DNA of 64,000 bases, taken from contig NZ_LZFW01000002.1 in the NCBI RefSeq assembly GCF_001676025.1, forward strand, positions 62,001-126,000. Reading direction: 5' to 3'. The translations under genes and the position numbers were made by a program. The stretch comes from Vibrio sp. UCD-FRSSP16_30. Its GTDB lineage: Bacteria; Pseudomonadota; Gammaproteobacteria; Enterobacterales; Vibrionaceae. The notes under the pieces were generated by a model, which had not been told where the DNA came from, ran no database searches, and was given only the letters and a program-made list of their open reading frames with translations. This document shows, one piece after another, positions 27,255 to 37,258 of the stretch (positions are counted from its first letter, which is position 1; each line of letters starts with the position of its first letter).

Positions 27255-28484
27255 CTATTTAACGGTCATGAACTCCGGGTATGCACCGATACCACAATCA
27301 TGAACATCCATACCTTCCATCTCTTCGTCTTCAGTTACTCGAATACCCATAGTTGCTTTCAGTACAGCCCACACAACCATGCTTGCACCAAATACCCAAC
27401 CAAAGATTACAGCAGCACCTAGAAGCTGAGCACCAAATGTTGCATCTGCATTGCTTAGAGGAACAACCATCAAGCCAAAGAAACCACACACACCGTGTAC
27501 CGAGATAGCGCCGACTGGATCATCAATCTTGATTTTATCAAAGCCAACAATACTAAAGACAACAATGATACCCGCAACTGCACCAACGCTGACTGCAGCA
27601 AGTGGTGACGGTGATAGAGGGTCAGCTGTGATAGCAACAAGACCGGCTAACGCGCCGTTAAGAATCATAGTTAAGTCTGCTTTACCCCAAGTTAGCTTAC
27701 ATACAATCAGTGCCGCAATTGCGCCTGCTGCTGCTGCTGCGTTAGTGTTTAGGAAGATTTGACCTACTGCCGTTGCGTTTTCAAAGTCTGAAACCATCAA
27801 CTGAGAACCGCCGTTAAAACCAAACCAACCAAACCAAAGAATAAAGGTACCTAGCGTTGCTAGAGGCATGTTTGAACCAGGGATTGGGTGTACAGAACCG
27901 TTTTTACCGTATTTACCTTTACGTGCACCTAGTAAGATAACACCAGATAAAGCTGCGGCTGCGCCTGCCATGTGAACGATACCAGAACCTGCAAAGTCAC
28001 TAAAACCTGCTTCTGATAGGAAACCACCGCCCCATGTCCAGTAACCTTCCATTGGGTAAATGAAACCTGTTAGAACAACGGTAAATGCAAGGAAAGCCCA
28101 AAGCTTCATACGCTCAGCTACAGCACCAGAAACAACTGACATTGCTGTTGCAACAAACACGACTTGGAAGAAGAAGTCCGACTCTAGTGAGTGGTCTGCA
28201 CCTTCAGCTTGAGTACCAATTAGGTTACCAAACGAAGGCATCCATCCGCCCGCGCTATTGTCTACGTACATGATGTTGTAACCCACCAACAAGAACATAG
28301 TACAAGCAATCGCGTATAGGACGATGTTTTTAGTTAAGATTTCAGTGGTGTTCTTAGAGCGAACTAAGCCTGCTTCTAGCATGGCAAAGCCTGCTGCCAT
28401 CCACATAACCAGTGCACCTGAAATTAGAAAGAAAAAAGTGTCTAGTGCGTAACGTAGTTCCGTTACTGTAGCGATAAGTTCCAT
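27255..28484 (-). CDS. amtB: ammonium transporter
   Basis: Inner-membrane ammonia channel of the Amt/Rh family (409 aa, about 11 helices). The paired pore histidines are in GIVHMAGAAAAL and ISVHGVCGFFG. It follows glnK by 24 bp in the usual glnK-amtB operon, where GlnK plugs the channel when nitrogen is plentiful. The ATG follows AAGAGAA. Expression should depend on the sigma-54/NtrC control region before glnK. Confidence 0.96.
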   Translation of the reverse strand: MELIATVTELRYALDTFFFLISGALVMWMAAGFAMLEAGLVRSKNTTEILTKNIVLYAIACTMFLLVGYNIMYVDNSAGGWMPSFGNLIGTQAEGADHSLESDFFFQVVFVATAMSVVSGAVAERMKLWAFLAFTVVLTGFIYPMEGYWTWGGGFLSEAGFSDFAGSGIVHMAGAAAALSGVILLGARKGKYGKNGSVHPIPGSNMPLATLGTFILWFGWFGFNGGSQLMVSDFENATAVGQIFLNTNAAAAAGAIAALIVCKLTWGKADLTMILNGALAGLVAITADPLSPSPLAAVSVGAVAGIIVVFSIVGFDKIKIDDPVGAISVHGVCGFFGLMVVPLSNADATFGAQLLGAAVIFGWVFGASMVVWAVLKATMGIRVTEDEEMEGMDVHDCGIGAYPEFMTVK

Positions 28485-28508
28485 AATAAATTCTCTTGTC
28501 CGTTATTC

Positions 28509-28856
<348 letters not shown>

Positions 28857-28893
28857 TCAGCATAAATAATAGTTTCATCAACAGTTTTATATA

Positions 28894-28909
28894 TACAAAG
28901 GGCGTGCCA
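28894..28909 (-). promoter_or_regulatory. sigma-54 promoter of glnK-amtB
   Basis: On the minus strand TGGCAC-N5-TTGTA matches the -24/-12 consensus TGGCAC-N5-TTGCW at all but one position. It lies 47 bp before the glnK ATG. Confidence 0.8.
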
Positions 28910-28971
28910 AGTTTTTAAGTTATTGATTTTTAAGGGGAAGGCAAAAGAAAGGAAAAGAGGCTAACAACCAA

Positions 28972-28988
28972 CGCACCGTAATGGTGCG
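28972..28988. promoter_or_regulatory. NtrC-like enhancer site
   Basis: CGCACC-N5-GGTGCG is a perfect 6-5-6 dyad that fits the NtrC consensus TGCACC-N5-GGTGCA. It lies about 75-95 bp upstream of the sigma-54 promoter. A second, poorer half-site pair lies near 28994-29008. Confidence 0.65.
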
Positions 28989-29074
28989 CAGTGTTCACCA
29001 AAAGTGCACAAAATGTTAATAAATGTCACAGCATTGTGCAATTAAGGGGCAAAGGAGATTGTGTTGGCCAGAGA

Positions 29075-29443
29075 CTAACGGCCAGTAGTAAGGAAGCGCT
29101 GCCATTGATGAATTAATGTTGAGAAATCTTCTAAACCACATATTGCTGAACTTTCACTATTATAAAAACTCATATCTGGTTCAAATTCCTGCTCGCTGTC
29201 TTGGGACAATACGTTTTCTTGTACTGTCACTTCTGATGCTTCGATGCTCAAGCTAATTTCAGTACCACGAAGAGAAAGTACCTGACTCTTATTAGTCTCA
29301 GCTTCGCTGATTAATTCAAATACCTGTTGTAGCTTTTCTTGATCTCGGCCGATTTCTTCTTGTAGCCAGCGTCCGACGATTTCATGCCCCATACTGCATT
29401 GAATGGAATACACACCAAATACACGCTTAAATTCAAATTCCAT
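29075..29443 (-). CDS. yacL: YacL family (UPF0231) protein
   Basis: Small acidic protein (122 aa) of unknown function, recognised from MEFEFKRVFGVYSIQCSMGHEIVGRWLQEEIG-like family features and from its place after acnB, as in E. coli. No membrane segment or signal is seen. I chose the ATG at 29443, which follows AAGAGG, over an in-frame start 21 bp upstream. The acnB terminator lies between the two genes, so it may be transcribed separately. Confidence 0.85.
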   Translation of the reverse strand: MEFEFKRVFGVYSIQCSMGHEIVGRWLQEEIGRDQEKLQQVFELISEAETNKSQVLSLRGTEISLSIEASEVTVQENVLSQDSEQEFEPDMSFYNSESSAICGLEDFSTLIHQWQRFLTTGR

Positions 29444-29545
29444 TATCGGCCTCTTGAGATACAAAACCCTATTAGGGCATTAGATTTGTCGTGATTCTAC
29501 CGCATAACTCACCATGCAACAAAAGCCAAAATGCAGGCATAAAAA

Positions 29546-29566
29546 AACCGCTGATAAACAGCGGTT
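29546..29566 (-). terminator. acnB Rho-independent terminator
   Basis: On the minus strand AACCGCTG, a 5-nt loop and CAGCGGTT are followed by a run of T. Confidence 0.9.
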
Positions 29567-29590
29567 TAAATATGTTCAGAGGGCTTTATA

Positions 29591-29634
29591 AAGCTCTATA
29601 AACAGCAAGCTCTAAAAACTAAGCTGGCTCTTGG
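29591..29634 (-). repeat. degenerate tandem units spanning the acnB stop codon
   Basis: Plus-strand units AAGCTCTATAAACAGC (29591-29606), AAGCTCTAAAAACT (29607-29620) and AAGCTGGCTCTTGG (29621-29634) follow one another. The acnB stop (29619-29621) falls at a unit junction. Less exact than the chiS and nadC examples. Confidence 0.45.
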
Positions 29635-32207
29635 AAAATAACCGTATCGGCTTTATCCGTATATTGTTCCATGCGATGGAAGTTCAGGTAACGGTAAGTA
29701 TCCGCCGCTGTCGCATCAATTTGAGAAGAATACTCTAAGTACTCTTCGTTAGTTGGAATACGCCCTAAAATCGCACCTACTGCCGCAAGCTCCGCCGAAG
29801 CCAGATACACATTCGCCCCATTACCAAGACGGTTAGGGAAGTTACGTGTAGAAGTCGACATCACCGTTGCTTTATCAGCAACGCGCGCTTGGTTACCCAT
29901 ACATAGAGAACAACCCGGAGTTTCAATACGAACGCCAGCTTTACCAAAGATGCCGTAGTAACCTTCTTCTGTTAATTGGTCACGATCCATTTTTGTTGGT
30001 GGAGCAACCCAAAGGCGTGTATCAAGCTGGCCGTTGAATTTCTCAAGCAATTTACCCGCAGCGCGGAAATGCCCAATATTGGTCATACATGAACCGATGA
30101 ATACTTCGTCAATATCAGTGCCTTGCACATCAGATAGTGTGCGTGCATCATCTGGATCATTTGGTGCGCACAAAATTGGTTCATTGATCTCAGCCAGATC
30201 AATCTCAATAACATGCTCATATTCAGCGTCTTTATCCGCTTGCATAAGCTCAGGGTTATCAAGCCACTCTTGCATTGCAGTAATGCGGCGCTCAATAGTA
30301 CGACGATCGCCATAGCCTTCAGCAATCATCCATTTAAGCATGGTGACATTTGAATTTAAGTACTCTTCGATAGACTCGCGAGATAACTTAACCGTACAGC
30401 CTGCCGCGCTTCGCTCAGCAGATGCATCAGAAAGCTCAAACGCTTGCTCAACAGATAAATGCTCAACACCTTCAATCTCAAGCACGCGGCCTGAGAATTC
30501 ATTAATCTTACCCGCTTTCTCTACAGTAAGTAGGCCCTGCTTGATTCCGTAGTAAGGAATTGCATGCACTAAATCACGTAAAGTAATGCCAGGTTTCATC
30601 TCACCTTTAAAACGCACCAAAATGGACTCTGGCATATCTAAAGGCATAACGCCTGTCGCAGCCGCAAACGCCACCAAACCAGAACCGGCAGGGAAAGAAA
30701 TCCCTAGAGGGAAACGAGTATGTGAGTCACCACCTGTACCGACAGTATCAGGTAGCAGCATACGGTTAAGCCATGAGTGAATCACACCGTCACCTGGGCG
30801 AAGTGATACACCGCCACGATTCATAATAAAATCAGGAAGCGTATGGTGAGTGTTGACATCAATTGGTTTTGGATACGCAGATGTATGACAGAAAGACTGC
30901 ATAACCAAGTCAGCAGAGAAACCCAAACAAGCGAGATCTTTAAGTTCATCACGAGTCATAGGACCGGTCGTATCTTGAGAGCCTACAGTTGCCATTTTAG
31001 GTTCGCAGTATTGACCTGCACGTACACCTTCTACGCCACATGCCTTGCCAACCATTTTCTGAGCCAGTGTGTAGCCTTTAGTTGATGCTAATGGATCAAT
31101 AGGCTTAGCAAATAGATCGGTTTCTTCTAGACCTAGAGATTCACGAGCTCGGCTTGTTAAACCACGACCGATAATCAGTGGAATACGGCCACCAGCGCGA
31201 ACTTCATCCAGCAATACTTTGCCTAGTTCAAAGCTAGAGATTTGTTCGTTGTTCTTGCGTACAACACCTTCATACGGATAGATGTCAATCACATCACCCA
31301 TATTCATGTTTTGCACATCTAGTTCAATTGGTAGTGCGCCAGAATCTTCCATCGTGTTGTAGAAGATTGGTGCAATTTTACCACCTAAACAGATACCGCC
31401 AGTGCGCTTGTTTGGTACAAATGGAATGTCTTCACCCATAAACCAAAGCACAGAGTTAGTCGCAGATTTACGTGAAGAACCCGTACCAACAACATCACCG
31501 ACATACGCAAGTGGAATGCCGTCTTTTTGTAGTTCTTCAATTTGTTTAATAGGGCCAATACTACCCGCTTCATCTGGGTTGATTCCCTCACGTTCCATCT
31601 TAAGCATCGCTTTTGCATGCACAGGAATATCAGGACGTGACCATGCATCAGGTGCTGGAGACAAGTCATCAGTATTGGTTTCGCCAGTCACTTTAAAGAC
31701 TTTAACTGTGATTTTTTCAGCCACTTTTTCTTTAGAAGTGAACCACTCAGCATCAGCCCAAGATTGGATCACTTTCTTAGCATGTTCATTGCCTGCTTTC
31801 GCTTTCTCTTCTACATCATAGAAAGCATCAAACATCAGTAATGTATGAGAAAGTGCGGTAGTTGCAATAGGTGCAAGCTCTGCACAATCTAATAAAGCAA
31901 CCAATGATTCGATGTTATAACCGCCTTGCATCGTGCCTAAAAGCTCAGCTGCTTTTTGCTTTGATACTAGTGGAGACTCTATCTCACCTTTAGTGACAGC
32001 AGTTAAGAAACCTGCTTTGACGTATGCCGCTTCATCAACACCCGGTGGGATACGATTTTCTAAGAGATCTAAGATGAAGGTTTCTTCACCTTGAGGTGGA
32101 TTCTTCAGTAATTCAACAAGTCCGGCGACTTGCTCTGCATTTAGGGGCTTTGCAACTACTCCCTGTTCAGCACGCTCAGCTACGTGTTTGCGATAAGCTT
32201 CAAGCAC
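29619..32207 (-). CDS. acnB: bifunctional aconitate hydratase 2 / 2-methylisocitrate dehydratase
   Basis: TCA-cycle aconitase that interconverts citrate and isocitrate through a 4Fe-4S cluster. The cluster cysteines are seen in [11 protein letters not shown] and [10 protein letters not shown]. The N-terminal HEAT-like domain precedes the swivel and catalytic domains, the AcnB order. I place the start at a GTG (32207) giving [16 protein letters not shown], the family N-terminus, with AGAGGAA seven bases upstream; a longer frame starts 66 bp upstream but lacks support. The product is 862 aa, close to the E. coli length. The 269 bp upstream (32208-32476) hold no gene and include an A/T-rich 16-bp palindrome at 32346-32361. 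Confidence 0.96.
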   Translation of the reverse strand: MLEAYRKHVAERAEQGVVAKPLNAEQVAGLVELLKNPPQGEETFILDLLENRIPPGVDEAAYVKAGFLTAVTKGEIESPLVSKQKAAELLGTMQGGYNIESLVALLDCAELAPIATTALSHTLLMFDAFYDVEEKAKAGNEHAKKVIQSWADAEWFTSKEKVAEKITVKVFKVTGETNTDDLSPAPDAWSRPDIPVHAKAMLKMEREGINPDEAGSIGPIKQIEELQKDGIPLAYVGDVVGTGSSRKSATNSVLWFMGEDIPFVPNKRTGGICLGGKIAPIFYNTMEDSGALPIELDVQNMNMGDVIDIYPYEGVVRKNNEQISSFELGKVLLDEVRAGGRIPLIIGRGLTSRARESLGLEETDLFAKPIDPLASTKGYTLAQKMVGKACGVEGVRAGQYCEPKMATVGSQDTTGPMTRDELKDLACLGFSADLVMQSFCHTSAYPKPIDVNTHHTLPDFIMNRGGVSLRPGDGVIHSWLNRMLLPDTVGTGGDSHTRFPLGISFPAGSGLVAFAAATGVMPLDMPESILVRFKGEMKPGITLRDLVHAIPYYGIKQGLLTVEKAGKINEFSGRVLEIEGVEHLSVEQAFELSDASAERSAAGCTVKLSRESIEEYLNSNVTMLKWMIAEGYGDRRTIERRITAMQEWLDNPELMQADKDAEYEHVIEIDLAEINEPILCAPNDPDDARTLSDVQGTDIDEVFIGSCMTNIGHFRAAGKLLEKFNGQLDTRLWVAPPTKMDRDQLTEEGYYGIFGKAGVRIETPGCSLCMGNQARVADKATVMSTSTRNFPNRLGNGANVYLASAELAAVGAILGRIPTNEEYLEYSSQIDATAADTYRYLNFHRMEQYTDKADTVIFQEPA

Positions 32208-32427
32208 AACTTCATTCCTCTGGTTGTGGTCTGTAGACAAAAGCCTCAGACATCCTTTGATTAGATACCTCATCCTTAGTCACTATATCGCTTCACAGCA
32301 TGTGTAAGCAGTGATAAGGGTCAAAATGGTGTGTCGAGAATAGCAAATTTAACTTTAAATTAAAATCTCACCATATTGACCAACATAGCAACTTGAGATG
32401 AAAGTGCGGATAAAGATTAGAAAAATA

Positions 32428-32461
32428 GGTAAACCGAGTAAATAACTACCCTCGATTTACC
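32428..32461 (-). terminator. terminator after the patatin-like gene
   Basis: On the minus strand GGTAAATCGAG and CTCGGTTTACC form an 11-bp stem with one T-G pair across a 12-nt loop, followed by TATTTTTC. It lies 16 bp past the stop. Confidence 0.75.
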
Positions 32462-32476
32462 CAATTATATTTAGGG

Positions 32477-34783
32477 TTATTTAAATTGAGTACCGATAGA
32501 TAAGTATGCCGCGCCCATACCATTTTCTGTCTGACCATACCCCACTAGCACAGGGCCTAAAGGTGAGTCTATTCCTATATAGGCTGAACCTGCAACAAAA
32601 AGAGGTACGTTATCAAAACTGCGATCGGAGCCCGACCATACGCCACCATATTCTGCCGACATCCCGACATAAATAGGCGACTTAAACATGCCAAAGTCAT
32701 TTTCAAACCATCGGTAGCGATACACCAACATAGCAAAGGCTTTATTTTGACCAATTAAGCTATTACGAGGAATACCCGAAAGATGTTGAAAACCACCGAG
32801 ATCGTAAGGATCGATAGGAACAATATTGTTTTCCGAGTTAAAAATCCCCACCTCAGCATTTCCCACTAAGGTATGTTTTTGTAAAAAGGTGACAGCCGAT
32901 ACCCAGCGAACTTTATATTCATCCACTCGCTCTTCTTCATAACTGGAAGTTGCATCATTTACATCATCAAAAGAGGTTAAATACTCCATCAATAAATAAT
33001 GTCCTTCGGTTGGCAAACTGGCGCTGTCTAAAGTATCTGCCACATATCGCAGGTAAATACCCTTACGATCGTAGGAGACGTATCCCCCAGATGATATCGT
33101 CGATAACCCTGCTCGACCTGATGTATAACGTAAACCGACGGAAAGCTGATTCCATAACGCAGGTTGCAGACCAATGCTCATGTCCACTTTAAATTCAGAG
33201 TAGGTCACGGGTAAGTAATTACTTACATCCGATAGGTCGGTAATTTCTTCACCTTTGATACTGGATAACGCAACGTTGCGCGTCTCATCGCTATACTGCA
33301 ACAACAAGGTATTGAACAAAACTTGATTGGAGAAAAATGGAGTGTATAGATCGGCTGCTACGAGTTTGTCCGTACCAAGCTCGACACTGGTTCTCGCCTC
33401 ACCGCCATCCCAGCCAAGATCGGTAAAGTTTGCTGATCCACCAATGGCATACTGACTGGTCGTAGTGAAATCATCTTCGAGGAAAAAACGAAAGTTTAGG
33501 TAGTTCGGCCCCCAATCTTTCTCATCAACATCAATAACAAGGGTATTTTCAAGATCGCGCTGATCATATTTATAAGTGATTTTTTCAAATCGATCTAACG
33601 CGTACAATCGTGATACGCCGTTTTCAATGTCTTCTGCGGTTGGGTTATCTTCCGCTTCAAGGCCAAGGCGAGTATTAAGCACTTCCGGGTTAAAGTGCGA
33701 TTGGTTGATCATTTCAATTTTATCGACCAGCAAATCATCACCAAACACAATTTTCTGCGCTTTTTCTGCTTTCTGATTTTGATATTCGGCGTAGTCTTCC
33801 TCAGACAAAGCAAACTTTGCAAGCTCCTGCTTATGCTTCATTGCTTCTTCGTAGCCACGCTGATAAGCATCCGGCATAGCACTAAAGTCCGTCGTACCTA
33901 TTTGACCTACATCAGGGCTAAGTAATACGTCTTGTTCATGCAGGAGTTTACCCTGCTCTACTGTTCCGCGTTGCACGAGGTAATTAGAAAGTTGTCCACC
34001 CACATCTAAGAAACTGGCCAGCTCTTCCTTGGTTTTATAGTCCGATGATATATCAACAGCAATGATGTAATCAGCGCCCATTTGCTGAGTGAGATCCACC
34101 GGCATGTTATTGACCACACCGCCATCAACCAATAGTTGGCCATTTAATTCATAGGGAGGTAAAGCGCCCGGCACGGACATAGAAGCCATCATAGCGTCGA
34201 CTAGATAGCCTTTATCAATAACAACTTCTTTAAGGTTTACAATATCGGTAGCAACCGCGCGGTAGCGAATCGCAAAGTCATCGAAGCTGTCTACATCTAA
34301 TGGAGAGTGTGAGGTTTCGCGCAAAATTCGTAGCATTCCCTGCCCTTGCACAACACCTTTTGGAGTTTTGATGGTTCCCCAACCAACACCTAAATCGGCA
34401 TTGATTTGGTATCTGTCTTCGTAAGCTTTATCACGAATACGGCGATCAGCACGAACGACCTGATCGCGGTAGCCTAAATTCCAGTCAATATCAGTAAGGT
34501 AGCTCTCGATTTGATCGGCACTTTGCCCGGTCGCATATAGACCACCAACGTACGAACCCATACTGGTACCAGTAATAATATCAACTGGTATACGCATCTC
34601 TTCTAGCGCTTTAAGCACGCCAATATGTGCCGCACCTTTAGCGCCACCACCGGCTAACACTACTCCCATAGTTGGACGTGTTTTAGAGTGCTGAGCATAA
34701 GACTCTGTGGCAAAAGCTGCGGAGGTACTCACGGCTAATGTAAAGAGTCCAATGATGCCTATAACAAATGCATTACGAAGCAA
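32477..34783 (-). CDS. patatin-like phospholipase with C-terminal beta-barrel (type Vd secretion type)
   Basis: Predicted outer-membrane protein of 768 aa joining a lipase to its own barrel, as in PlpD. Order: signal peptide (about 1-25), patatin domain (about 38-230) with oxyanion motif GGGAKGAA, nucleophile GTSMG and catalytic Asp in DGGVVNN, a POTRA-like segment (about 345-420), then a 16-strand-type barrel (about 430-768) ending in aromatic-rich strands. The lipase catalytic residues are intact. Translation starts at TTG (34783) with AGGA seven bases upstream. It lies 70 bp after mrcB, possibly in the same transcript. The natural lipid substrate is unknown. Confidence 0.88.
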   Translation of the reverse strand: MLRNAFVIGIIGLFTLAVSTSAAFATESYAQHSKTRPTMGVVLAGGGAKGAAHIGVLKALEEMRIPVDIITGTSMGSYVGGLYATGQSADQIESYLTDIDWNLGYRDQVVRADRRIRDKAYEDRYQINADLGVGWGTIKTPKGVVQGQGMLRILRETSHSPLDVDSFDDFAIRYRAVATDIVNLKEVVIDKGYLVDAMMASMSVPGALPPYELNGQLLVDGGVVNNMPVDLTQQMGADYIIAVDISSDYKTKEELASFLDVGGQLSNYLVQRGTVEQGKLLHEQDVLLSPDVGQIGTTDFSAMPDAYQRGYEEAMKHKQELAKFALSEEDYAEYQNQKAEKAQKIVFGDDLLVDKIEMINQSHFNPEVLNTRLGLEAEDNPTAEDIENGVSRLYALDRFEKITYKYDQRDLENTLVIDVDEKDWGPNYLNFRFFLEDDFTTTSQYAIGGSANFTDLGWDGGEARTSVELGTDKLVAADLYTPFFSNQVLFNTLLLQYSDETRNVALSSIKGEEITDLSDVSNYLPVTYSEFKVDMSIGLQPALWNQLSVGLRYTSGRAGLSTISSGGYVSYDRKGIYLRYVADTLDSASLPTEGHYLLMEYLTSFDDVNDATSSYEEERVDEYKVRWVSAVTFLQKHTLVGNAEVGIFNSENNIVPIDPYDLGGFQHLSGIPRNSLIGQNKAFAMLVYRYRWFENDFGMFKSPIYVGMSAEYGGVWSGSDRSFDNVPLFVAGSAYIGIDSPLGPVLVGYGQTENGMGAAYLSIGTQFK

Positions 34784-34853
34784 TTGAAAATCCTATAAAT
34801 CCGTTTACTAGAATAACCATAAATCTAACACACTTTATGGCGATTCATCCTTT

Positions 34854-37226
34854 TTACCAAGGTAATATTTTTTTAAACCAAGGCTTTGCGTTTGATTGGC
34901 AGTCAGTTAATGCCTGTCCACTTTCATCCCAAACAGGCAATTTAAATTGACTGTTGCAGTCTACCGCTAAGCTTCCGTCTGCTTGTTTTCGATAACCAAG
35001 AGTACGAATGCCCTGCGGCCAAGGTAAACTTAGTACTTCAGGTTCACGATGTTTCAAATAGTCAGCGTAGACTCTTACCGCCCCTGATGAACCAGTCAAA
35101 TGCGCCGATTGGTTATCATCACGTCCAACCCAAAGTGTCACCACTTCTCGACCATCAACACCGACAAACCAACTGTCGCGTCCATCATTACTGGTTCCGG
35201 TTTTGCCCGCTAATGAATAACGAGAAAAATGTGCTGATAAATATCGCCCAGATCCTTCACTCACAACCTTCTTCATTGCATAAGTTGCAAGCCAAGCTGC
35301 CTGCTCAGGAACCACTTGTTGAGCGCGAGGGAAAGATTGATAAATAATCTCATCATCTTGGTTTTTCACCACTCGTAGCGCACTTAATGGCACTTTTCGA
35401 CCTGAATTCGTGAGAGATTGATACATTTGCGCTACTTGATATGGCGTTAGGGTAAACGCACCTAAGAACATAGAAGGCAATGGTCTCACTTCGTCTTCAT
35501 CAACCCCTAAGCTTTCAATGGTGTTCTGCACATTTTTCATGCCAAGAGTCATACCCAAACGCACCGTAGGGACATTAAGAGAATGGGCTAACGAGCGATA
35601 CAGCGGCACATTCCCTCTAAACTTACGGTCAAAGTTTCTTGGCGTCCAAGTACTGCCTTTATTGCCTTTTAATGAAATCGGCTCATCAACCAAAGTTGAA
35701 GCTAATTGGTATTTATCTGGCTGCATCAACGCTGTTAAATACACCGCAGGCTTCACTAGAGAACCTATTTGACGTGAGGCATTCAGAGCGCGATTAAAAC
35801 CATCGTAACCTGTGCGTCGCCCGCCAACCATAGCTCGAATCTCACCCGTTCTTCTGTCTACTGCAATAGCGGCTGACTCTAATTTATCCGGTTTGCCTTT
35901 TTCTAATCTAGGCAGTGTTTCAGTCACCGCTTTTTCCAACATAGACTGTGAGACAGGATCCAATGTGGTAAACAAACGCAATCCTGAATGCTGTTCAAAA
36001 TCCCCCCCAACATATTGGTTAAGCTCATTTTTAAGTTGTTGGAAATACGCAGGCTGACGACTGGCAATACGCGGCGTTTTTTGCAGATCCAAATCTCGGC
36101 TTATGGCTTGTTGATATTGCCCAGAATCAAGCACGCCTTTTTCAAGCAACAGTTTGAGAATAAGATCTCGACGATTTTTCGAGCGCTGTGGGTGACGAAT
36201 TGGATTGTAATACGAAGGACCTTTTACCAACCCCACCAGCATCGCCAGTTGATCAATACGCAGTTCCTGAATCGGTTGCCCAAAGTAAAAACGTGCCGCT
36301 AAACCAAAACCATGGATAGCTTGTCCTGCACTTTGCCCAAGGTAGACTTCGTTCAGATACGCTTCAAGAATTCGATCTTTATCGTAGCGATGATCAATAA
36401 TAATGGCGATCAAAGCTTCTCGAACTTTACGCCATAAGGTTTTCTCTTGAGTCAGGAATAAATTTTTGCTGAGCTGCTGAGTTAAGGTACTTCCCCCCTG
36501 CACCGCTCTACCGGCTTTTATATTCACAATAAACGCACGCGCTATTGCGGTAGGAGAAACGCCATCATGATGATAAAAGTCTCGATCTTCGGTGGTTAAT
36601 AACGCATCAACCAAAAATTCTGGGTAATCACGTCTTTTAACAAACAATCGCTGCTCTGTAACGTCTTTCTCAAGCATGCCAAGCATCTTAGGTTCTAGAC
36701 GTAAAAAACCGAGTTCACCTTTTTTCTCTAAAGACTGTATTTTAGTCACGCTATTGCTATCAAACGAAAGCATGACATGGCGCTCAGGCTCTGCCCCATC
36801 TTGAAAATCAAACGGGCGGCGAATCAGCTCTATTTTGCTGTTCGACGCTGAGTATTCTCCAGGGAACTTCGGTGATTGAACTTTACGATAATGAAGAACA
36901 TCCAGCTCTTTCAACATCTGAGAGTGAGTAATTTCAGTACCTGGAGCTAAATTTAATATACGCGCATAGACTATGGTAGGAAGATCAAACAGTTGACCAT
37001 CAAAGCGGCGCTCTACCACCGTATTTAAATACACCATCACGAAAGCCAGTACCGCAATACCGGTCAGCCCAACTTTCCAGCCAATACTCCAAATTTTTTT
37101 AACCCAAGAAGTCGATGGCTTTTTGTTGATCTTATTTTTTTTAGGACGCGCTTTTTTAGCCGGCGTTTTTTTAGCTTGAGGCTTTTTGGTTTGACGAGTC
37201 TTTGGTGGAGTCCGTTTTTCTGGCAC
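34854..37226 (-). CDS. mrcB: penicillin-binding protein 1B
   Basis: Bifunctional peptidoglycan synthase of the inner membrane (790 aa). A lysine-rich cytoplasmic tail and one membrane helix (about 47-68) come first, then a UB2H-like domain, the GT51 glycosyltransferase (EDRDFYHHDG and GGSTLTQQLSKNLFL) and the transpeptidase with SxxK in GSLVKP, SxN in SLN and KTGT. All catalytic motifs are intact. The start is GTG at 37226; the upstream frame has a stop before any ATG. It follows hrpB by 32 bp. Confidence 0.95.
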   Translation of the reverse strand: MPEKRTPPKTRQTKKPQAKKTPAKKARPKKNKINKKPSTSWVKKIWSIGWKVGLTGIAVLAFVMVYLNTVVERRFDGQLFDLPTIVYARILNLAPGTEITHSQMLKELDVLHYRKVQSPKFPGEYSASNSKIELIRRPFDFQDGAEPERHVMLSFDSNSVTKIQSLEKKGELGFLRLEPKMLGMLEKDVTEQRLFVKRRDYPEFLVDALLTTEDRDFYHHDGVSPTAIARAFIVNIKAGRAVQGGSTLTQQLSKNLFLTQEKTLWRKVREALIAIIIDHRYDKDRILEAYLNEVYLGQSAGQAIHGFGLAARFYFGQPIQELRIDQLAMLVGLVKGPSYYNPIRHPQRSKNRRDLILKLLLEKGVLDSGQYQQAISRDLDLQKTPRIASRQPAYFQQLKNELNQYVGGDFEQHSGLRLFTTLDPVSQSMLEKAVTETLPRLEKGKPDKLESAAIAVDRRTGEIRAMVGGRRTGYDGFNRALNASRQIGSLVKPAVYLTALMQPDKYQLASTLVDEPISLKGNKGSTWTPRNFDRKFRGNVPLYRSLAHSLNVPTVRLGMTLGMKNVQNTIESLGVDEDEVRPLPSMFLGAFTLTPYQVAQMYQSLTNSGRKVPLSALRVVKNQDDEIIYQSFPRAQQVVPEQAAWLATYAMKKVVSEGSGRYLSAHFSRYSLAGKTGTSNDGRDSWFVGVDGREVVTLWVGRDDNQSAHLTGSSGAVRVYADYLKHREPEVLSLPWPQGIRTLGYRKQADGSLAVDCNSQFKLPVWDESGQALTDCQSNAKPWFKKILPW

Positions 37227-37258
37227 GCTAGTATTCCATTTTGATTTTAGATAACGAC

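Noticed and set aside
29170..29195. GGTTCAAATTC-like stretch resembling a tRNA T-arm
   Set aside because: It falls inside yacL and no cloverleaf can be built around it.
31402..31821. 139-codon plus-strand frame inside acnB
   Set aside because: Antisense to a conserved catalytic region of aconitase, with no sign of its own coding constraint.
32346..32361. 16-bp A/T palindrome AATTTAACTTTAAATT upstream of acnB
   Set aside because: Low complexity A/T sequence; such palindromes arise by chance and no promoter relation is clear.
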